Source: DATJSN01 sp035504095 (GTDB taxonomy: Bacteria > Planctomycetota > Phycisphaerae > WQYP01). From it: 64,000 bases of DNA. Shown in pieces: positions 8,734-17,644 of this stretch (position 1 is its first letter; every line of letters starts with the position of its first letter). Both the position numbers and the translations under genes were made by a program. A model generated the notes under the pieces. The model was given only the letters and a program-made list of their open reading frames with translations. It had not been told where the DNA came from and did no database searches. The stretch lies in the NCBI GenBank assembly GCA_035504095.1, contig DATJSN010000092.1, positions 62,001 to 126,000 on the forward strand, in the 5' to 3' direction.

Positions 8734-10232
8734 GTCGCCCCGAAGCCAAAGCATATTCGAAAGCATTCCGGATGCCGCTGCCGGTATTTCATCCGGATTT
8801 TCTCAACGAAGCCGCCGCGGCCTCTAAGGATAAAGCCCTGCACGCGGCTCTGGACAACTCGGTGACCAAAAAAGATTACGGACGCCGGGCAACAATGGCA
8901 GAACTGCCCGACCCGGAAGGCCTGCGGGAACTTGCCGGCCGGATCAAACGCTTCACACTGGACCACCTGGATTATTACCTGGAGATGCTGGAGCGCAACG
9001 TGATCGCCAACGGCGGCAAGGTGCATTTCGCAGCCGACAACGCTGAAGCTAATAAACTGGTCGTGCAGATCGCGCGCTTTTCCAGCAGCAAGCTGGCAGT
9101 CAAAAGCAAAAGCATGGTCAGCGAGGAAACCGAGCTCAATCAAGCCCTGACCAGCCAGGGAATTGAAGTGGTGGAAACGGATCTGGGGGAATTTATTCTT
9201 CAGGTGGACAACGACCACCCCACACACATCGTGATGCCGGTGATTCATAAAACCGCTCCAGACATCGGCAAGGTATTCGCCAAATTTTTCAAAACGCCTT
9301 TCACGAACGACCCGCAGGAACTCGCGGAAATGGCCCGCGTTTATCTGAGGGATAAATTCCAAAAAGCAGACATGGGAATCAGCGGCGTTAACTTCGCCGT
9401 GGCGGAAACCGGCTCGATCGTCATCTGCACCAATGAAGGCAACGGGCGCATGTGCACATCGCGGCCAAAGGTGCATGTGGCCATCATGGGCATGGAAAAA
9501 TTGATTCCCTCGCTCGACGATTTACCGGTGTTTCTAAAGCTTTTAGCGCGCTCCGCTTCCGGCCAGTCGCTCACCCAATACACCAGCATCATCACCGGTC
9601 CGCGGCGCGAGGGCGAATTCGACGGGCCGAGTCAATTTCACCTGATCGTCATGGACAATGGCCGCTCAAAAATCCTCGCCGGCGAATATCGCGACACACT
9701 GCGCTGCATTCGCTGCGGTGCATGCCTGAACGCGTGTCCGATTTACCGTAAAGTGGGCGGCCGCACGTATGGCAGCGTTTATCCGGGGCCGATTGGCGCT
9801 CTGCTGACGCCTCTGTTTAACGGCATGGAAAATCATAAGCATCTGCCCAATGCCACAAGCCTGTGCGGTGCGTGCTTTGAGGCCTGCCCGGTGAAAATCA
9901 ACATCCCGGAAATGCTTATCCAGATGAAAGCGGATCAGAACAAGCTGGGCATCACGCCGCGGAGCCAGAAGCAGCTTTTTAAATTCTGGTCATGGGGTCT
10001 AAAGCATTCGTGGAGTTATGCTCTGGGCCAGAAGCTGCAAAAATTCATGATGCGGCGGCTGGCGAATAAAGACGGCTGGATTAAAAAGCTGCCCGGACCG
10101 GCAAGCGGCTGGACGATGGAACGCGACTTTCCCGCGCCGCCGAAGGAAAATTTCCGCAAGTTGTGGAGTAAACACCGCCGGGAACAAAGAACACTAAAGA
10201 AAAACAAACCTCCGCCGGAGGCCCGGAAATGA
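8730..10232 (+). CDS. lutB: LutB, iron-sulfur L-lactate oxidation subunit
   Basis: This 500-residue protein combines an N-terminal LUD domain (about 60-290, with FAVAETGSIVICTNEGN) and a ferredoxin-like region with two [4Fe-4S] motifs, CIRCGACLNACP near residue 326 and CGACFEACPVKIN near residue 377. It is the electron-transfer subunit of the LutABC complex, passing electrons from lactate to a membrane acceptor. The start codon overlaps the lutA stop and the stop overlaps the lutC start, each in an ATGA, so the three genes are translated as one coupled operon. The C-terminal tail is basic. Confidence 0.93.
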   Translation: MSRPEAKAYSKAFRMPLPVFHPDFLNEAAAASKDKALHAALDNSVTKKDYGRRATMAELPDPEGLRELAGRIKRFTLDHLDYYLEMLERNVIANGGKVHFAADNAEANKLVVQIARFSSSKLAVKSKSMVSEETELNQALTSQGIEVVETDLGEFILQVDNDHPTHIVMPVIHKTAPDIGKVFAKFFKTPFTNDPQELAEMARVYLRDKFQKADMGISGVNFAVAETGSIVICTNEGNGRMCTSRPKVHVAIMGMEKLIPSLDDLPVFLKLLARSASGQSLTQYTSIITGPRREGEFDGPSQFHLIVMDNGRSKILAGEYRDTLRCIRCGACLNACPIYRKVGGRTYGSVYPGPIGALLTPLFNGMENHKHLPNATSLCGACFEACPVKINIPEMLIQMKADQNKLGITPRSQKQLFKFWSWGLKHSWSYALGQKLQKFMMRRLANKDGWIKKLPGPASGWTMERDFPAPPKENFRKLWSKHRREQRTLKKNKPPPEARK

Positions 10233-10951
10233 CCTTTGATCCCAGAGCATCCGCCCTGGCGCCAGGCACAAATCCCAAACGCGACGAGTTTCTCGCCATT
10301 GTACGCCATGCGCTGGGGCATTCCGCGGTCGGCAAGCTCGCAGAACCAACTGGACGCCCCCCGCGGCATGAAAAGTTGATCCGCCAGATCCAGGCGAACG
10401 ATCCCGGCCGCGTGGATCGCTGGATTGAATTGGCCGGAAAAAACGGCGTAAATGTCAAACGCGCCAGGACCGCAGCGGGCTTACAGGCGGCCATCGACGA
10501 ATGTCTGAGCGCCCATCAGGTTCAATCAGTATTATTGAACATGGCTGATTTACCGGAAGAAAGTTTCGCGGCACATCTTACCAAAAAGGGGCTCAAGATT
10601 TATCACTGGGCGAAGGAAGGTTGTGCTGAAGCGGCGTTTAATTGCGATGCGGCGGTAACCGACTGCCGTTATGGACTTGCGGACACCGGCGCCTTTATGG
10701 TGTGGAGCGACACGGGATTCGGCCGGTCTTCCACCCTTACGGTTCCAGTGCACGTGGTCCTTTTACCCGTGGGACGCATCGTCGCCGATATGGTTGATGC
10801 GCTGCCGCATGTTTTGCGCGATACCGGCGGACGGATGCCTTCAAATGTCGTCATCATCAACGGGCCGAGCAAAACCGCGGACATCGAAATGAAATTGGTG
10901 ACAGGCGTGCATGGTCCAAAATTTTTGTATGCCGTTATTATTGATGATTAA
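10229..10951 (+). CDS. lutC: LutC, LUD-domain subunit of lactate oxidation
   Basis: The 240-residue protein is the small LUD-domain subunit of LutABC. The family signature is visible in AVTDCRYGLADTGAFMVWSD and in the C-terminal VVIINGPSKTADIEMKLVTG. It lacks cysteine cluster motifs. It is the last gene of the operon, overlapping lutB by ATGA, and its stop abuts the stop of the convergent gspK-like gene with no room for a separate terminator. Confidence 0.9.
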   Translation: MTFDPRASALAPGTNPKRDEFLAIVRHALGHSAVGKLAEPTGRPPRHEKLIRQIQANDPGRVDRWIELAGKNGVNVKRARTAAGLQAAIDECLSAHQVQSVLLNMADLPEESFAAHLTKKGLKIYHWAKEGCAEAAFNCDAAVTDCRYGLADTGAFMVWSDTGFGRSSTLTVPVHVVLLPVGRIVADMVDALPHVLRDTGGRMPSNVVIINGPSKTADIEMKLVTGVHGPKFLYAVIIDD

Positions 10952-11386
10952 TCAGAGCGCATTGGGGCCAAGCGCAATATTCTCAAGCTGCCAGGCATTG
11001 CCATTGCGGGCAAAAGTAAGTGTTTGCCGGGCCGTCGCGCCGGCATAGGAAGCAAATACATCGGCAATCAGCTTATTGCTGGATGGATTTTTACAATCGA
11101 TGCGAATTTGACCGCCGTTGTCAGAGAGTTGCGGCGGCAGATTCAAAGACCATTGACCCTCAGCGGTTTTGCCGCTTAAAAGCCGATTTTCCAGGGCTGT
11201 TCCGCCGGAGAGCAGCATCGCCTGAAGTTGCCCGCGATTCTGAATGATTCGCGGCAAGCGGAGTTCATAACTAAACGCCGCGGCCAACAAAGCCAGGCAC
11301 ATTCCAAGCAGAACCACCGCGAACAAAGCGGTAATCAGAGCAACACCGCGACGCCGTGAAAATGAATTGGCGACCAGAGCGTTCAT
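10952..11386 (-). CDS. gspK: GspK/PilX-like minor pseudopilin
   Basis: The N-terminus has a prepilin leader of the GspK type: SRRRG followed by VALITALFAVVLL, with the cleavage Gly and a hydrophobic helix but Thr instead of Glu at position 5, as is typical for GspK. The protein would cap a pseudopilus of a type II secretion or type IV pilus-like machine in the inner membrane. It is only 144 residues, about half of a classical GspK, so most of the globular domain is missing or reduced. It overlaps the gspJ-like gene by four bases (ATGA), at the end of a six-gene minus-strand cluster. Confidence 0.7.
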   Translation of the reverse strand: MNALVANSFSRRRGVALITALFAVVLLGMCLALLAAAFSYELRLPRIIQNRGQLQAMLLSGGTALENRLLSGKTAEGQWSLNLPPQLSDNGGQIRIDCKNPSSNKLIADVFASYAGATARQTLTFARNGNAWQLENIALGPNAL

Positions 11387-11904
11387 TTGCCTGAAGCCTC
11401 CTCCAGCGAACGATAAAATTTAAACGTCTCGGGCAATTCAACGACATTGTCGTGCCCGTCAACTTTATCGTGTACATGGACGATCAACCCGGAAACAGCG
11501 AAGCGCATTTCCGCCCCGATGCGCGGCCAGGTCGTGGTAAGATCAGGCCGAGGGACGATTTGTAAATGATTACCGATGATGGAAACAACCGTGCGGGTTA
11601 CATCGCCGTTGGAATTGATCACCCATTGAATCAGATCGGCGTCCGGGCCGTTATCGCAAACCAGCCTATTGTCACTAATCAGACAATCATGAGCCGTCCA
11701 GACGTCCTGCCCGAGTTGTGAATACAGACTGTTGGTAAGAGCCAGGTTGTTTTCGCGGATACTGATGTCCCCCATGGTCTTGACGCTGAACAGGAACATT
11801 TGGCCGGCAATCAGCAGGAACACGCCCAGGAGCGCCATCCAGACCAAGACTTCGCCTATTGTAAATGAGCCAGACGAGCGGGAGATGGTTCTCTTGCGCT
11901 GCAC
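11383..11904 (-). CDS. gspJ: GspJ-like minor pseudopilin
   Basis: A prepilin-type helix FTIGEVLVWMALLGVF is visible, with Glu at position 5. The residue before Phe1 is Ser instead of the usual Gly, so peptidase processing may be weak or altered. I chose a GTG start at 11904: it overlaps the stop of the preceding gene by one base (TAGTG) and has GGAGGT five bases upstream; a longer frame from 11997 would overlap the neighbour by 94 bases. The order I-J-K and the size support a minor pseudopilin of a type II secretion-like system. The globular domain has no distinct motif. Confidence 0.7.
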   Translation of the reverse strand: MQRKRTISRSSGSFTIGEVLVWMALLGVFLLIAGQMFLFSVKTMGDISIRENNLALTNSLYSQLGQDVWTAHDCLISDNRLVCDNGPDADLIQWVINSNGDVTRTVVSIIGNHLQIVPRPDLTTTWPRIGAEMRFAVSGLIVHVHDKVDGHDNVVELPETFKFYRSLEEASGK

Positions 11905-12251
11905 TATTGACCTCCGGCGGACTTTGAAGGCACGGGGGCTAAGACAAAAACCGGGACGTTCATAGACGCTTGAGTCTTGGGAGAAATAGAAATCCATTGA
12001 TAGCCAGTCGGGGTCTGGTTAAGACGAATCGTCTGGACTCTCAGGCCTGCCGATTCCGCCGACGGCTTGCCATTGATCAGCATCTGCCAGGCGGCGTTCT
12101 GCTGCAGTCTCAAACCATTGCGTAATTGCAGGAGTTTTTGCTCGCCGATTCTGGATTGGGAAAATACGGCAGCGGCCAGACTGATGGCGACGAGCAGAAT
12201 GGCAAAGCCGATGACCAGTTCCATCAGAAAAAATCCACGTCGCAATCGCAT
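11904..12251 (-). CDS. gspI: GspI-like minor pseudopilin
   Basis: The short leader MRLRRG is followed by FFLMELVIGFAILLVAISLA, a good class III signal with Gly at -1 and Glu at +5. The mature part is small (about 110 residues). Its place before the J-like and K-like genes matches the standard pseudopilin order. It begins on the last base of the upstream gspF-like gene and is coupled to gspJ by a one-base overlap. The function, building the pseudopilus tip, is from family knowledge. Confidence 0.7.
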   Translation of the reverse strand: MRLRRGFFLMELVIGFAILLVAISLAAAVFSQSRIGEQKLLQLRNGLRLQQNAAWQMLINGKPSAESAGLRVQTIRLNQTPTGYQWISISPKTQASMNVPVFVLAPVPSKSAGGQ

Positions 12252-13519
12252 TATCTCAGTCCCCCAGATTCCATTACATTCATCAATGTAGCATAGGGGA
12301 GATACATGAGAAGCATCGTGATTAATACGATGAAGCCCAGAAAAATCACTGCTGTGGGAATTAGTGCTCCGCGTACCAGCGACGCGGCTTGTTCATAGCG
12401 TCGTTGATAGATCGCATGAATAAACCCAAGCGAGCCGGCAAACGTGGATCCCGTGGCTTCATCCAGATTGCTGCACAAAAGTCGTGGGAGACCGACGGTC
12501 AGTGCTGCGGCTTTAGGCGATTGTCCTTTCTCCATTCTCTTTTTCCAGCGCAGCAGTCGCCAGCGGGCGATGCTGTTAATTCCGGAATTAGCGGCGGATT
12601 CGACTGCAGAAGTAAGTTCGCCGCCAGCGAGTGCATACTCATGCAGGATGGCTGTAACATTCGCCCAGGTGCGCCATCGGACAATGGCGCAAAAAAACGG
12701 CGTGTACCAGGCCAGCAGATCGCCTAAAGTCACAAATCTGCGCACACGTTTATAAACGGGAAAAAAGATGCGGGTCAGCAATATAACCATAGCGCAGAGC
12801 AAAATAAAAAAAAGAACGATAGGAATGAAAGGCAGAGCGGGTTCAAAATAGTTTTGGATTTTGGTATAAAAACTCCAAAATATTATGTCCATTTCAGGTA
12901 AGGGTAAATGATATTGAACGTATACACGCAATGAATGCGCAATAAAAAAACTGGGAATTAAAATGATTGCCGTGACAAGAAATAACAGATAAACCCCATA
13001 ACTCACGTTCAATTCATTGGAAAAGTCCCAGGTCGATTTTGCGGCGAGCATCCGTTTAAGTGCGGATAAAAGATTTCCCGATTCTTCGGCGGCGGCTATA
13101 GCGGCTGCGTCGCTGGCGCGAACTTCGGGAACCGCCAATGGCAGGGCCTGACCCAGCGTCTTTCCCTGCTGCAGCATTTCTGAAAGAACTGTTAACCTCC
13201 TACCCAAGGCCCCACGTTCCGTGTTGCCCGCGGCCGCGAGTGAACTCGCCAGCGGATGACCCAGGCGCACCGTGCGATAAAGATAATCGAGAATCAAATC
13301 AGCTCTGCGACGCAAACAGAAATAACGAGCGAAAAAAATGACCGGTAAAACAGCAACAGCGATCTGAATGAATGGGATGAGAAGTAATGTTATAACCACG
13401 TACAACAAAGCCATAATCGTAAACTTGAAGCTTTTAGTAGTGCGCTGTGGATGCACCATGGATTTGCCAAACCTCTTGATTCTTAATTGTTTGAACCACT
13501 CAACCAAGATAATCTCCAA
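12251..13519 (-). CDS. GspF-like inner-membrane platform protein, second copy
   Basis: The protein has the arrangement of a type II secretion F domain protein: two cytoplasmic helical bundles separated by membrane helices (LFLVTAIILIPSFFIA, IPIVLFFILLCAMVIL, and a C-terminal VIFLGFIVLITMLLMYLPYA). The repeat signatures HPLASSLAAAG and AEESGNLLSALKRM resemble the GspF repeat. It lies six bases after the first gspF gene, so the system has two divergent F-type platform proteins. The N-terminus carries an extra helix pair. It may form a heteromeric platform or serve a separate filament; sequence alone does not decide. Confidence 0.75.
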   Translation of the reverse strand: MEIILVEWFKQLRIKRFGKSMVHPQRTTKSFKFTIMALLYVVITLLLIPFIQIAVAVLPVIFFARYFCLRRRADLILDYLYRTVRLGHPLASSLAAAGNTERGALGRRLTVLSEMLQQGKTLGQALPLAVPEVRASDAAAIAAAEESGNLLSALKRMLAAKSTWDFSNELNVSYGVYLLFLVTAIILIPSFFIAHSLRVYVQYHLPLPEMDIIFWSFYTKIQNYFEPALPFIPIVLFFILLCAMVILLTRIFFPVYKRVRRFVTLGDLLAWYTPFFCAIVRWRTWANVTAILHEYALAGGELTSAVESAANSGINSIARWRLLRWKKRMEKGQSPKAAALTVGLPRLLCSNLDEATGSTFAGSLGFIHAIYQRRYEQAASLVRGALIPTAVIFLGFIVLITMLLMYLPYATLMNVMESGGLR

Positions 13520-13525
13520 CTAGAA

Positions 13526-14782
13526 TTAATTAAGAGAACCAATGGCTTGCAGTATGCGCGTCAAGGGCAGGACCATGGCATAGATGACAAAAAAAATCGC
13601 CCCGCCGAAGACTATTAGAAAAACCGGAGACAGAACCGCAGGAATCATCGCCGCCCGGCTGCCAGATGCACGGCCGAAACTTTCCGAGAGGATATCCAGC
13701 GAATCGGAAAGATTGTTGGCTTGAATCGCACTTTGTAGTGTCGCGGTTACCGTGGCGGGGATGATGCGCCCGCGCGGCGTCTGATCCAGATTAGCGCCGC
13801 GGGTGATCGCCGCGCTGATTTGCCGCCCATCATTGATCGCTGCCGGGGAGCCGGTGATTGCACCCGCGAGCTGGATGGCATCGGGAAGATCTAATCCAGC
13901 TCCAACGGCGATCTTCAGACCGTCGCACCAGCGGGCGATGATGGCATTACGCAAAGCAGGGCCCAGGAATGGAACGTGTAAAGCCGTCCAATCGCGCAGA
14001 TGAAGCATGATCCGCCGGTTGCGGCAGGCAATCCAAAATAAAAATATTAAAGCCAGAATGATGACGATGGCTGTCAGAATTTGGGGCGCAAGATATCCCG
14101 CTTCCCAAATTATTCGTGTGGGCAGGGGAAGAAGCGGAACTTCCTGCCATGAATTATCTGAATAAACAAACCACTTGGATGCCTTTAATAGCAAAATCAT
14201 TTGCTGATAGCGCGGAAAAACCACCAGACCCAGAAAACCCAAAACCAAAATCGCTCCTAGGAAAACAAAGAATGGATAGGTCAGGGCGCGAAGCAGCGCA
14301 TCTGAAATTTTTTGTTTTAAATACAGATGTTCACTCAGGTTCATTAACACATCGGATAGATTGCCGGACTTGATGCCCGCATCGACAAGCAGGGCATAAT
14401 CGGCGGGGAATTTGCCGCGATGTTTTTCCAGCGCCTGCGGCAGCGTGGCGCCAGCGTCGAGTTCCTGGCTGAGCTGCTTAATTGCCGACGCGAGGCGGCC
14501 GCGGTGCATGTCCGCTACGAGCAATTTCAATCCGTCTTCAATCGGCAGGCCGGCTTTTACCAATAGCGCAAGTTGCTGATTGAACGATTTAAAGTCCGCG
14601 GGGCCAAGTGGTTTGGAACGTACCGCCGCACCTGAAGGCCAGATGCCCAGAACCTTGAGTTTTAGAGATTCAAGCAACGCCGTTGCGGCATTCATGTCGA
14701 CGGCGTTGAGTGTACCAGCAAACTCGCGGCCGGAATCCAATTGAGCGCGATACCCAAAGCTTCGTTCTGACGGTCCCGACAT
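13526..14782 (-). CDS. gspF: GspF/PilC-type inner-membrane platform protein
   Basis: The 418-residue protein matches the family in length and layout. The N-terminal ~50 residues are the small F-type beta domain (FGYRAQLDSGREFAGTL), followed by the repeat motif FNQQLALLVKAGLPIEDGL, VDAGIKSGNLSDVL, membrane helices around residues 170-190 and 235-250, a second repeat and a final C-terminal helix. Such proteins sit in the inner membrane and link the ATPase to pseudopilin assembly. A 162-base gap separates it from the upstream ATPase gene. Confidence 0.85.
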   Translation of the reverse strand: MSGPSERSFGYRAQLDSGREFAGTLNAVDMNAATALLESLKLKVLGIWPSGAAVRSKPLGPADFKSFNQQLALLVKAGLPIEDGLKLLVADMHRGRLASAIKQLSQELDAGATLPQALEKHRGKFPADYALLVDAGIKSGNLSDVLMNLSEHLYLKQKISDALLRALTYPFFVFLGAILVLGFLGLVVFPRYQQMILLLKASKWFVYSDNSWQEVPLLPLPTRIIWEAGYLAPQILTAIVIILALIFLFWIACRNRRIMLHLRDWTALHVPFLGPALRNAIIARWCDGLKIAVGAGLDLPDAIQLAGAITGSPAAINDGRQISAAITRGANLDQTPRGRIIPATVTATLQSAIQANNLSDSLDILSESFGRASGSRAAMIPAVLSPVFLIVFGGAIFFVIYAMVLPLTRILQAIGSLN

Positions 14783-14944
14783 GTTTACTCCGCCCGCAAA
14801 GACAAAGCTGCTTATCTTTTCGGACCTGAAAGGTCCTATATTGACTGTGCTAACATTGTATCGTCGAGGGAAATAGATAAATATGAAAAAATTAAGATTT
14901 TTTGGTGGGATTTGGGCGGGGATTCGTTAAACCGAATTTTCTCC

Positions 14945-16051
14945 TTACTCCGCACCTAAGACGCGCTGTACTTCCGCCTGATCGGTATAACCGCGCGCCA
15001 CCAGTTGGGCGGCGTAATCTTTAAGGGAAAAATAGCCCGGTGAGCTCTGAATTGCCCCTTCGAGCTTGGTCGTGGTGCTAACATCGTCCACCAAGGCCTG
15101 TTTGATGCCATCATTCATCCGGACAAATTGCGCCACCGGCATTCGGCCACTGTATTTGCCGTTAACGGTTCGGCGCACCAGCCGCTGAATCAGCAAGCCA
15201 TATATGCTGCTGATGATCTGGTAACGCTGAATACCCATTTCCAATAAACGGGTGAAGGCAGCCAATGGCGAGCCGGCGTGCATGGTGCATAAAAGTCGAT
15301 GGCCGGTTAGCGCCGCCTGAATGGTAATTGACGCGGTCTCGGCGTCGCGCACTTCGCCGACGAAGAGGACCTGAGGGTCTTGCCGCATCATGCTGCGCAG
15401 CGCCTTGTGATAATCCATTTGACCCTGGGGTTTAATTTCGATCTGGGTGACGCCTTTGAGGGTGCGTTCGATAGGATCTTCAAGGGAAACGATACTCAAA
15501 CCGGGCTGGGTGCGGGCCATGTGTTCGAGCAAAGTGTAAATCACGGTGGTTTTACCCGAGCCGGCCGGTCCGACCACGGCCAGCAGGCCGTTATCGGCAT
15601 GGGCAAAACTTTCAAGAAAATTAACGACGCTCGGCGGCAACATCAGATCGGAAAGTTTTTGCGGCTGGTACAGATCGGCGGGCATGCGCACCACGGCGCG
15701 GAGGCCATGAACCGTGGGCATCACCGCCAGGCGCAACTCAAGTTTGCGGGATTCTTCAAGTTTGAACGTGATGCGTCCTTCCTGGGGAATATCCTTGCGG
15801 TAGGTCACGAGTTTTCCCATGACCATCATGCAGTTCACCATGGCTTCGCCGAGTTCGGAGTTAATCGAATCGAGCGTGTAAAGCATGCCATCGATGCGCA
15901 GCCTGATCTGATATCCCGTGGGAATTGGTTCAATGTGAAAATCCGAGGCCCGCGAGTTCATGGCGCGGGCAATAAGAGAATCCACGTAAGGGCGGGCATC
16001 GGGCGGTGATGTATCACGCGTCGCCAAAATAGTCTCCACTAGCGATGACAT
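14945..16051 (-). CDS. gspE: Secretion/pilus ATPase, GspE/PilT type
   Basis: The protein has an N2-like domain (ASDFHIEPIPTGYQIRLRIDG), a Walker A GPAGSGKT near residue 165, an Asp/Glu box in SLEDPIE, Walker B-like VLFVGEVRDAET, and a His box TGHRLLCTMHAG. These define the secretion ATPase superfamily that powers pseudopilus assembly at the cytoplasmic face. At 368 residues it lacks the N1 domain of GspE and PilB, and the four-cysteine zinc motif usual in GspE is absent (LVRRTVNGKYSGR in its place), so it is closer in size to PilT. Cluster context with F, I, J and K genes favours an assembly ATPase. Confidence 0.85.
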   Translation of the reverse strand: MSSLVETILATRDTSPPDARPYVDSLIARAMNSRASDFHIEPIPTGYQIRLRIDGMLYTLDSINSELGEAMVNCMMVMGKLVTYRKDIPQEGRITFKLEESRKLELRLAVMPTVHGLRAVVRMPADLYQPQKLSDLMLPPSVVNFLESFAHADNGLLAVVGPAGSGKTTVIYTLLEHMARTQPGLSIVSLEDPIERTLKGVTQIEIKPQGQMDYHKALRSMMRQDPQVLFVGEVRDAETASITIQAALTGHRLLCTMHAGSPLAAFTRLLEMGIQRYQIISSIYGLLIQRLVRRTVNGKYSGRMPVAQFVRMNDGIKQALVDDVSTTTKLEGAIQSSPGYFSLKDYAAQLVARGYTDQAEVQRVLGAE

Positions 16052-16201
16052 CTATTACTTCGCGTTGATTTTACCGTACGCCGGACTATGCAGGCAATTA
16101 GCGGCTTGGCGCGACGAACTGTATTGCATGCAGAGGACGTATCAATCAGGTGATCGAGTGAGCAAATTGGGATTCCTTGTGATAAACTTACAAAACCAAC
16201 C

Positions 16202-16275
16202 GCGCCCGTAGCGCAATTGGATAGAGCGCGTGGCTTCGAACCACGAGGTTGCAGGTTCGAGTCCTGCCGGGCGCA
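16202..16275 (+). tRNA. tRNA-Arg (anticodon TCG)
   Basis: The 74-base cloverleaf has acceptor GCGCCCG pairing with CGGGCGC, an anticodon stem CGTGG/CCACG with loop CTTCGAA (anticodon TCG), and a T arm GCAGG-TTCGAGT-CCTGC. The CCA end is not encoded. Confidence 0.95.
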
Positions 16276-16295
16276 GTTCGGCCGAAGGCCGAACT
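16275..16295 (+). other. Perfect hairpin at the 3' end of tRNA-Arg
   Basis: AGTTCGGCC, loop GAA, GGCCGAACT forms a 9-bp stem directly at the tRNA end. No T tract follows. A shorter copy of the same stem (CGGCC-GAA-GGCCG) occurs at 16417-16429. They may act in tRNA 3' processing or termination, or be a small dispersed palindrome. Confidence 0.5.
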
Positions 16296-16456
16296 AGAGC
16301 AGGAGAGGGTTGAGCAGTCGATCAGGAGAGCAAATTAAGGAAATGGATAAATGAGGCCGCCGCAGATCGACAAATGAATTCTCTTCTGCGGTCACCTGTT
16401 CTACAGTTCTAAACCTCGGCCGAAGGCCGGAACGAAACGGGGAAGCAGAGTCTAAG

Positions 16457-17374
16457 ATGAAAAAGCAATCCCCGGCATTGGATTTAACCACCTACCTACT
16501 GGCGCGCTGGGCGGTCATGATGCTCGGGTTTTTCCCCGTGAACGCCAATCTCGCTACGGCGCGGGCTTTTGGTTCGCTTCTCTGGACGTTTGATAAAAAG
16601 CATCGCAACCGGGCCATGGAAAATATCACCCGAAGTTTCCCGGATATGCCGCGCCACGAAGTGGAGAGAATCGCCCGGCGGTCAATCGAACATTTTTGCG
16701 AACTGGCCATGGATGTGATGTTTACCACGCGAATCATCAACGCGGAAACCTGGCATCATTATGTGCATCCGAAGAATTTCCAGGCCGTGCTGGATATTAT
16801 CCTGCACGGCAAGGGAGCCATCATGCTCACCGGCCATTACGGCAATTGGGAAATTCTGGGCTATACGCTGGCCACGCTGGGCATACGATCCTACAACATC
16901 GCCCGGCCGATTGATAATCGATACTTTGATGCCTGGGTGCTTGGCGTCAGGGAGAAAAAGGGACAGATCATTCTTTCCAAGCGCGGCGTAACCACCACCG
17001 CCCAGGAAGTTCTGGAGAATAAGGAAATTCTGGGGTTAACCGCCGATCAGAATGCCGGTCCCAAGGGAATGTTTGTGCCGTTTTTCGGCAGAATGGCCAG
17101 CACGTACAAAAGCATCGGCCTGCTGGCGATTCAACATCAGGTACCGGTAGTAATCGGTTATGCGCGGCGGCGCGGCAACAAGTTTGACTTTGATATGGGT
17201 GTACAGGATGTGATTTATCCGGAAGATTGGAAAAATCAGCCGGATGAACTCTATTACATCACAGCCCGTTACACACGGGCCATTGAAATGATGGTCCGCG
17301 ACGACCCAACACAATATTTATGGATTCATCGCCGCTGGAAAACACGGCCCAAGGGAGAAGAAACGCCGGCCTGA
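16457..17374 (+). CDS. Lysophospholipid/lipid A acyltransferase (LpxL/HtrB family)
   Basis: The 305-residue protein has the LpxL-type layout: an N-terminal membrane segment, RNRAMENITRSFPDM, and the catalytic motif GHYGNWE (an H-x4-E version of the family HX4D/E). Further family positions include NAGPKGMFVPFFGR and a C-terminal YLWIHRRWKTRP. It transfers an acyl chain to a lipid A precursor or related glycolipid at the inner membrane. The ATG at 16457 gives the normal length. It is downstream of tRNA-Arg and convergent with a small membrane protein gene. The acyl donor and acceptor are not readable. Confidence 0.87.
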   Translation: MKKQSPALDLTTYLLARWAVMMLGFFPVNANLATARAFGSLLWTFDKKHRNRAMENITRSFPDMPRHEVERIARRSIEHFCELAMDVMFTTRIINAETWHHYVHPKNFQAVLDIILHGKGAIMLTGHYGNWEILGYTLATLGIRSYNIARPIDNRYFDAWVLGVREKKGQIILSKRGVTTTAQEVLENKEILGLTADQNAGPKGMFVPFFGRMASTYKSIGLLAIQHQVPVVIGYARRRGNKFDFDMGVQDVIYPEDWKNQPDELYYITARYTRAIEMMVRDDPTQYLWIHRRWKTRPKGEETPA

Positions 17375-17401
17375 GCGCCGCGGGCAAACTGGTCGTCTTT
17401 C

Positions 17402-17605
17402 TTACGGTTTCTTCCGCTGGGCCACGGCCCCGAAGAAGGTCATAAACGCGCCGAAGAACAGCAGAAGAATTCCCCAATCGAGATCGGCGTTGATCTTCTG
17501 TGTGATATTTGGAATCACATTTTGCGGCGAAATGATGCCATAGACGGTCAACACCAGACCGATGAGCAGAAAAAATATTCCAATGGGTAATCTTAAATCC
17601 ATCAT
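17402..17605 (-). CDS. Small two-helix membrane protein next to symporter
   Basis: The 67-residue protein has two predicted membrane helices (IGIFFLLIGLVLTVYGII and WGILLLFFGAFMTFFGAV) joined by a short polar loop with NVIPN. It has a basic C-terminus. The gene follows the sodium:solute symporter gene by 39 bases on the same strand. I infer that it is an accessory subunit of that transporter, since small membrane partners of symporters are known, but nothing in the sequence proves contact. Confidence 0.65.
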   Translation of the reverse strand: MMDLRLPIGIFFLLIGLVLTVYGIISPQNVIPNITQKINADLDWGILLLFFGAFMTFFGAVAQRKKP

Positions 17606-17644
17606 AGATGGCTCCTAAAATTCAAAGAATTCAATATACGACAA

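Noticed and set aside
8649..9476. Long antisense frame opposite lutA/lutB
   Set aside because: It lies opposite strongly conserved lut genes and has no family signal; it is a codon-bias shadow.
15380..16009. Long plus-strand frame opposite the secretion ATPase
   Set aside because: It lacks motifs and overlaps a gene with complete ATPase motifs; it is a shadow.
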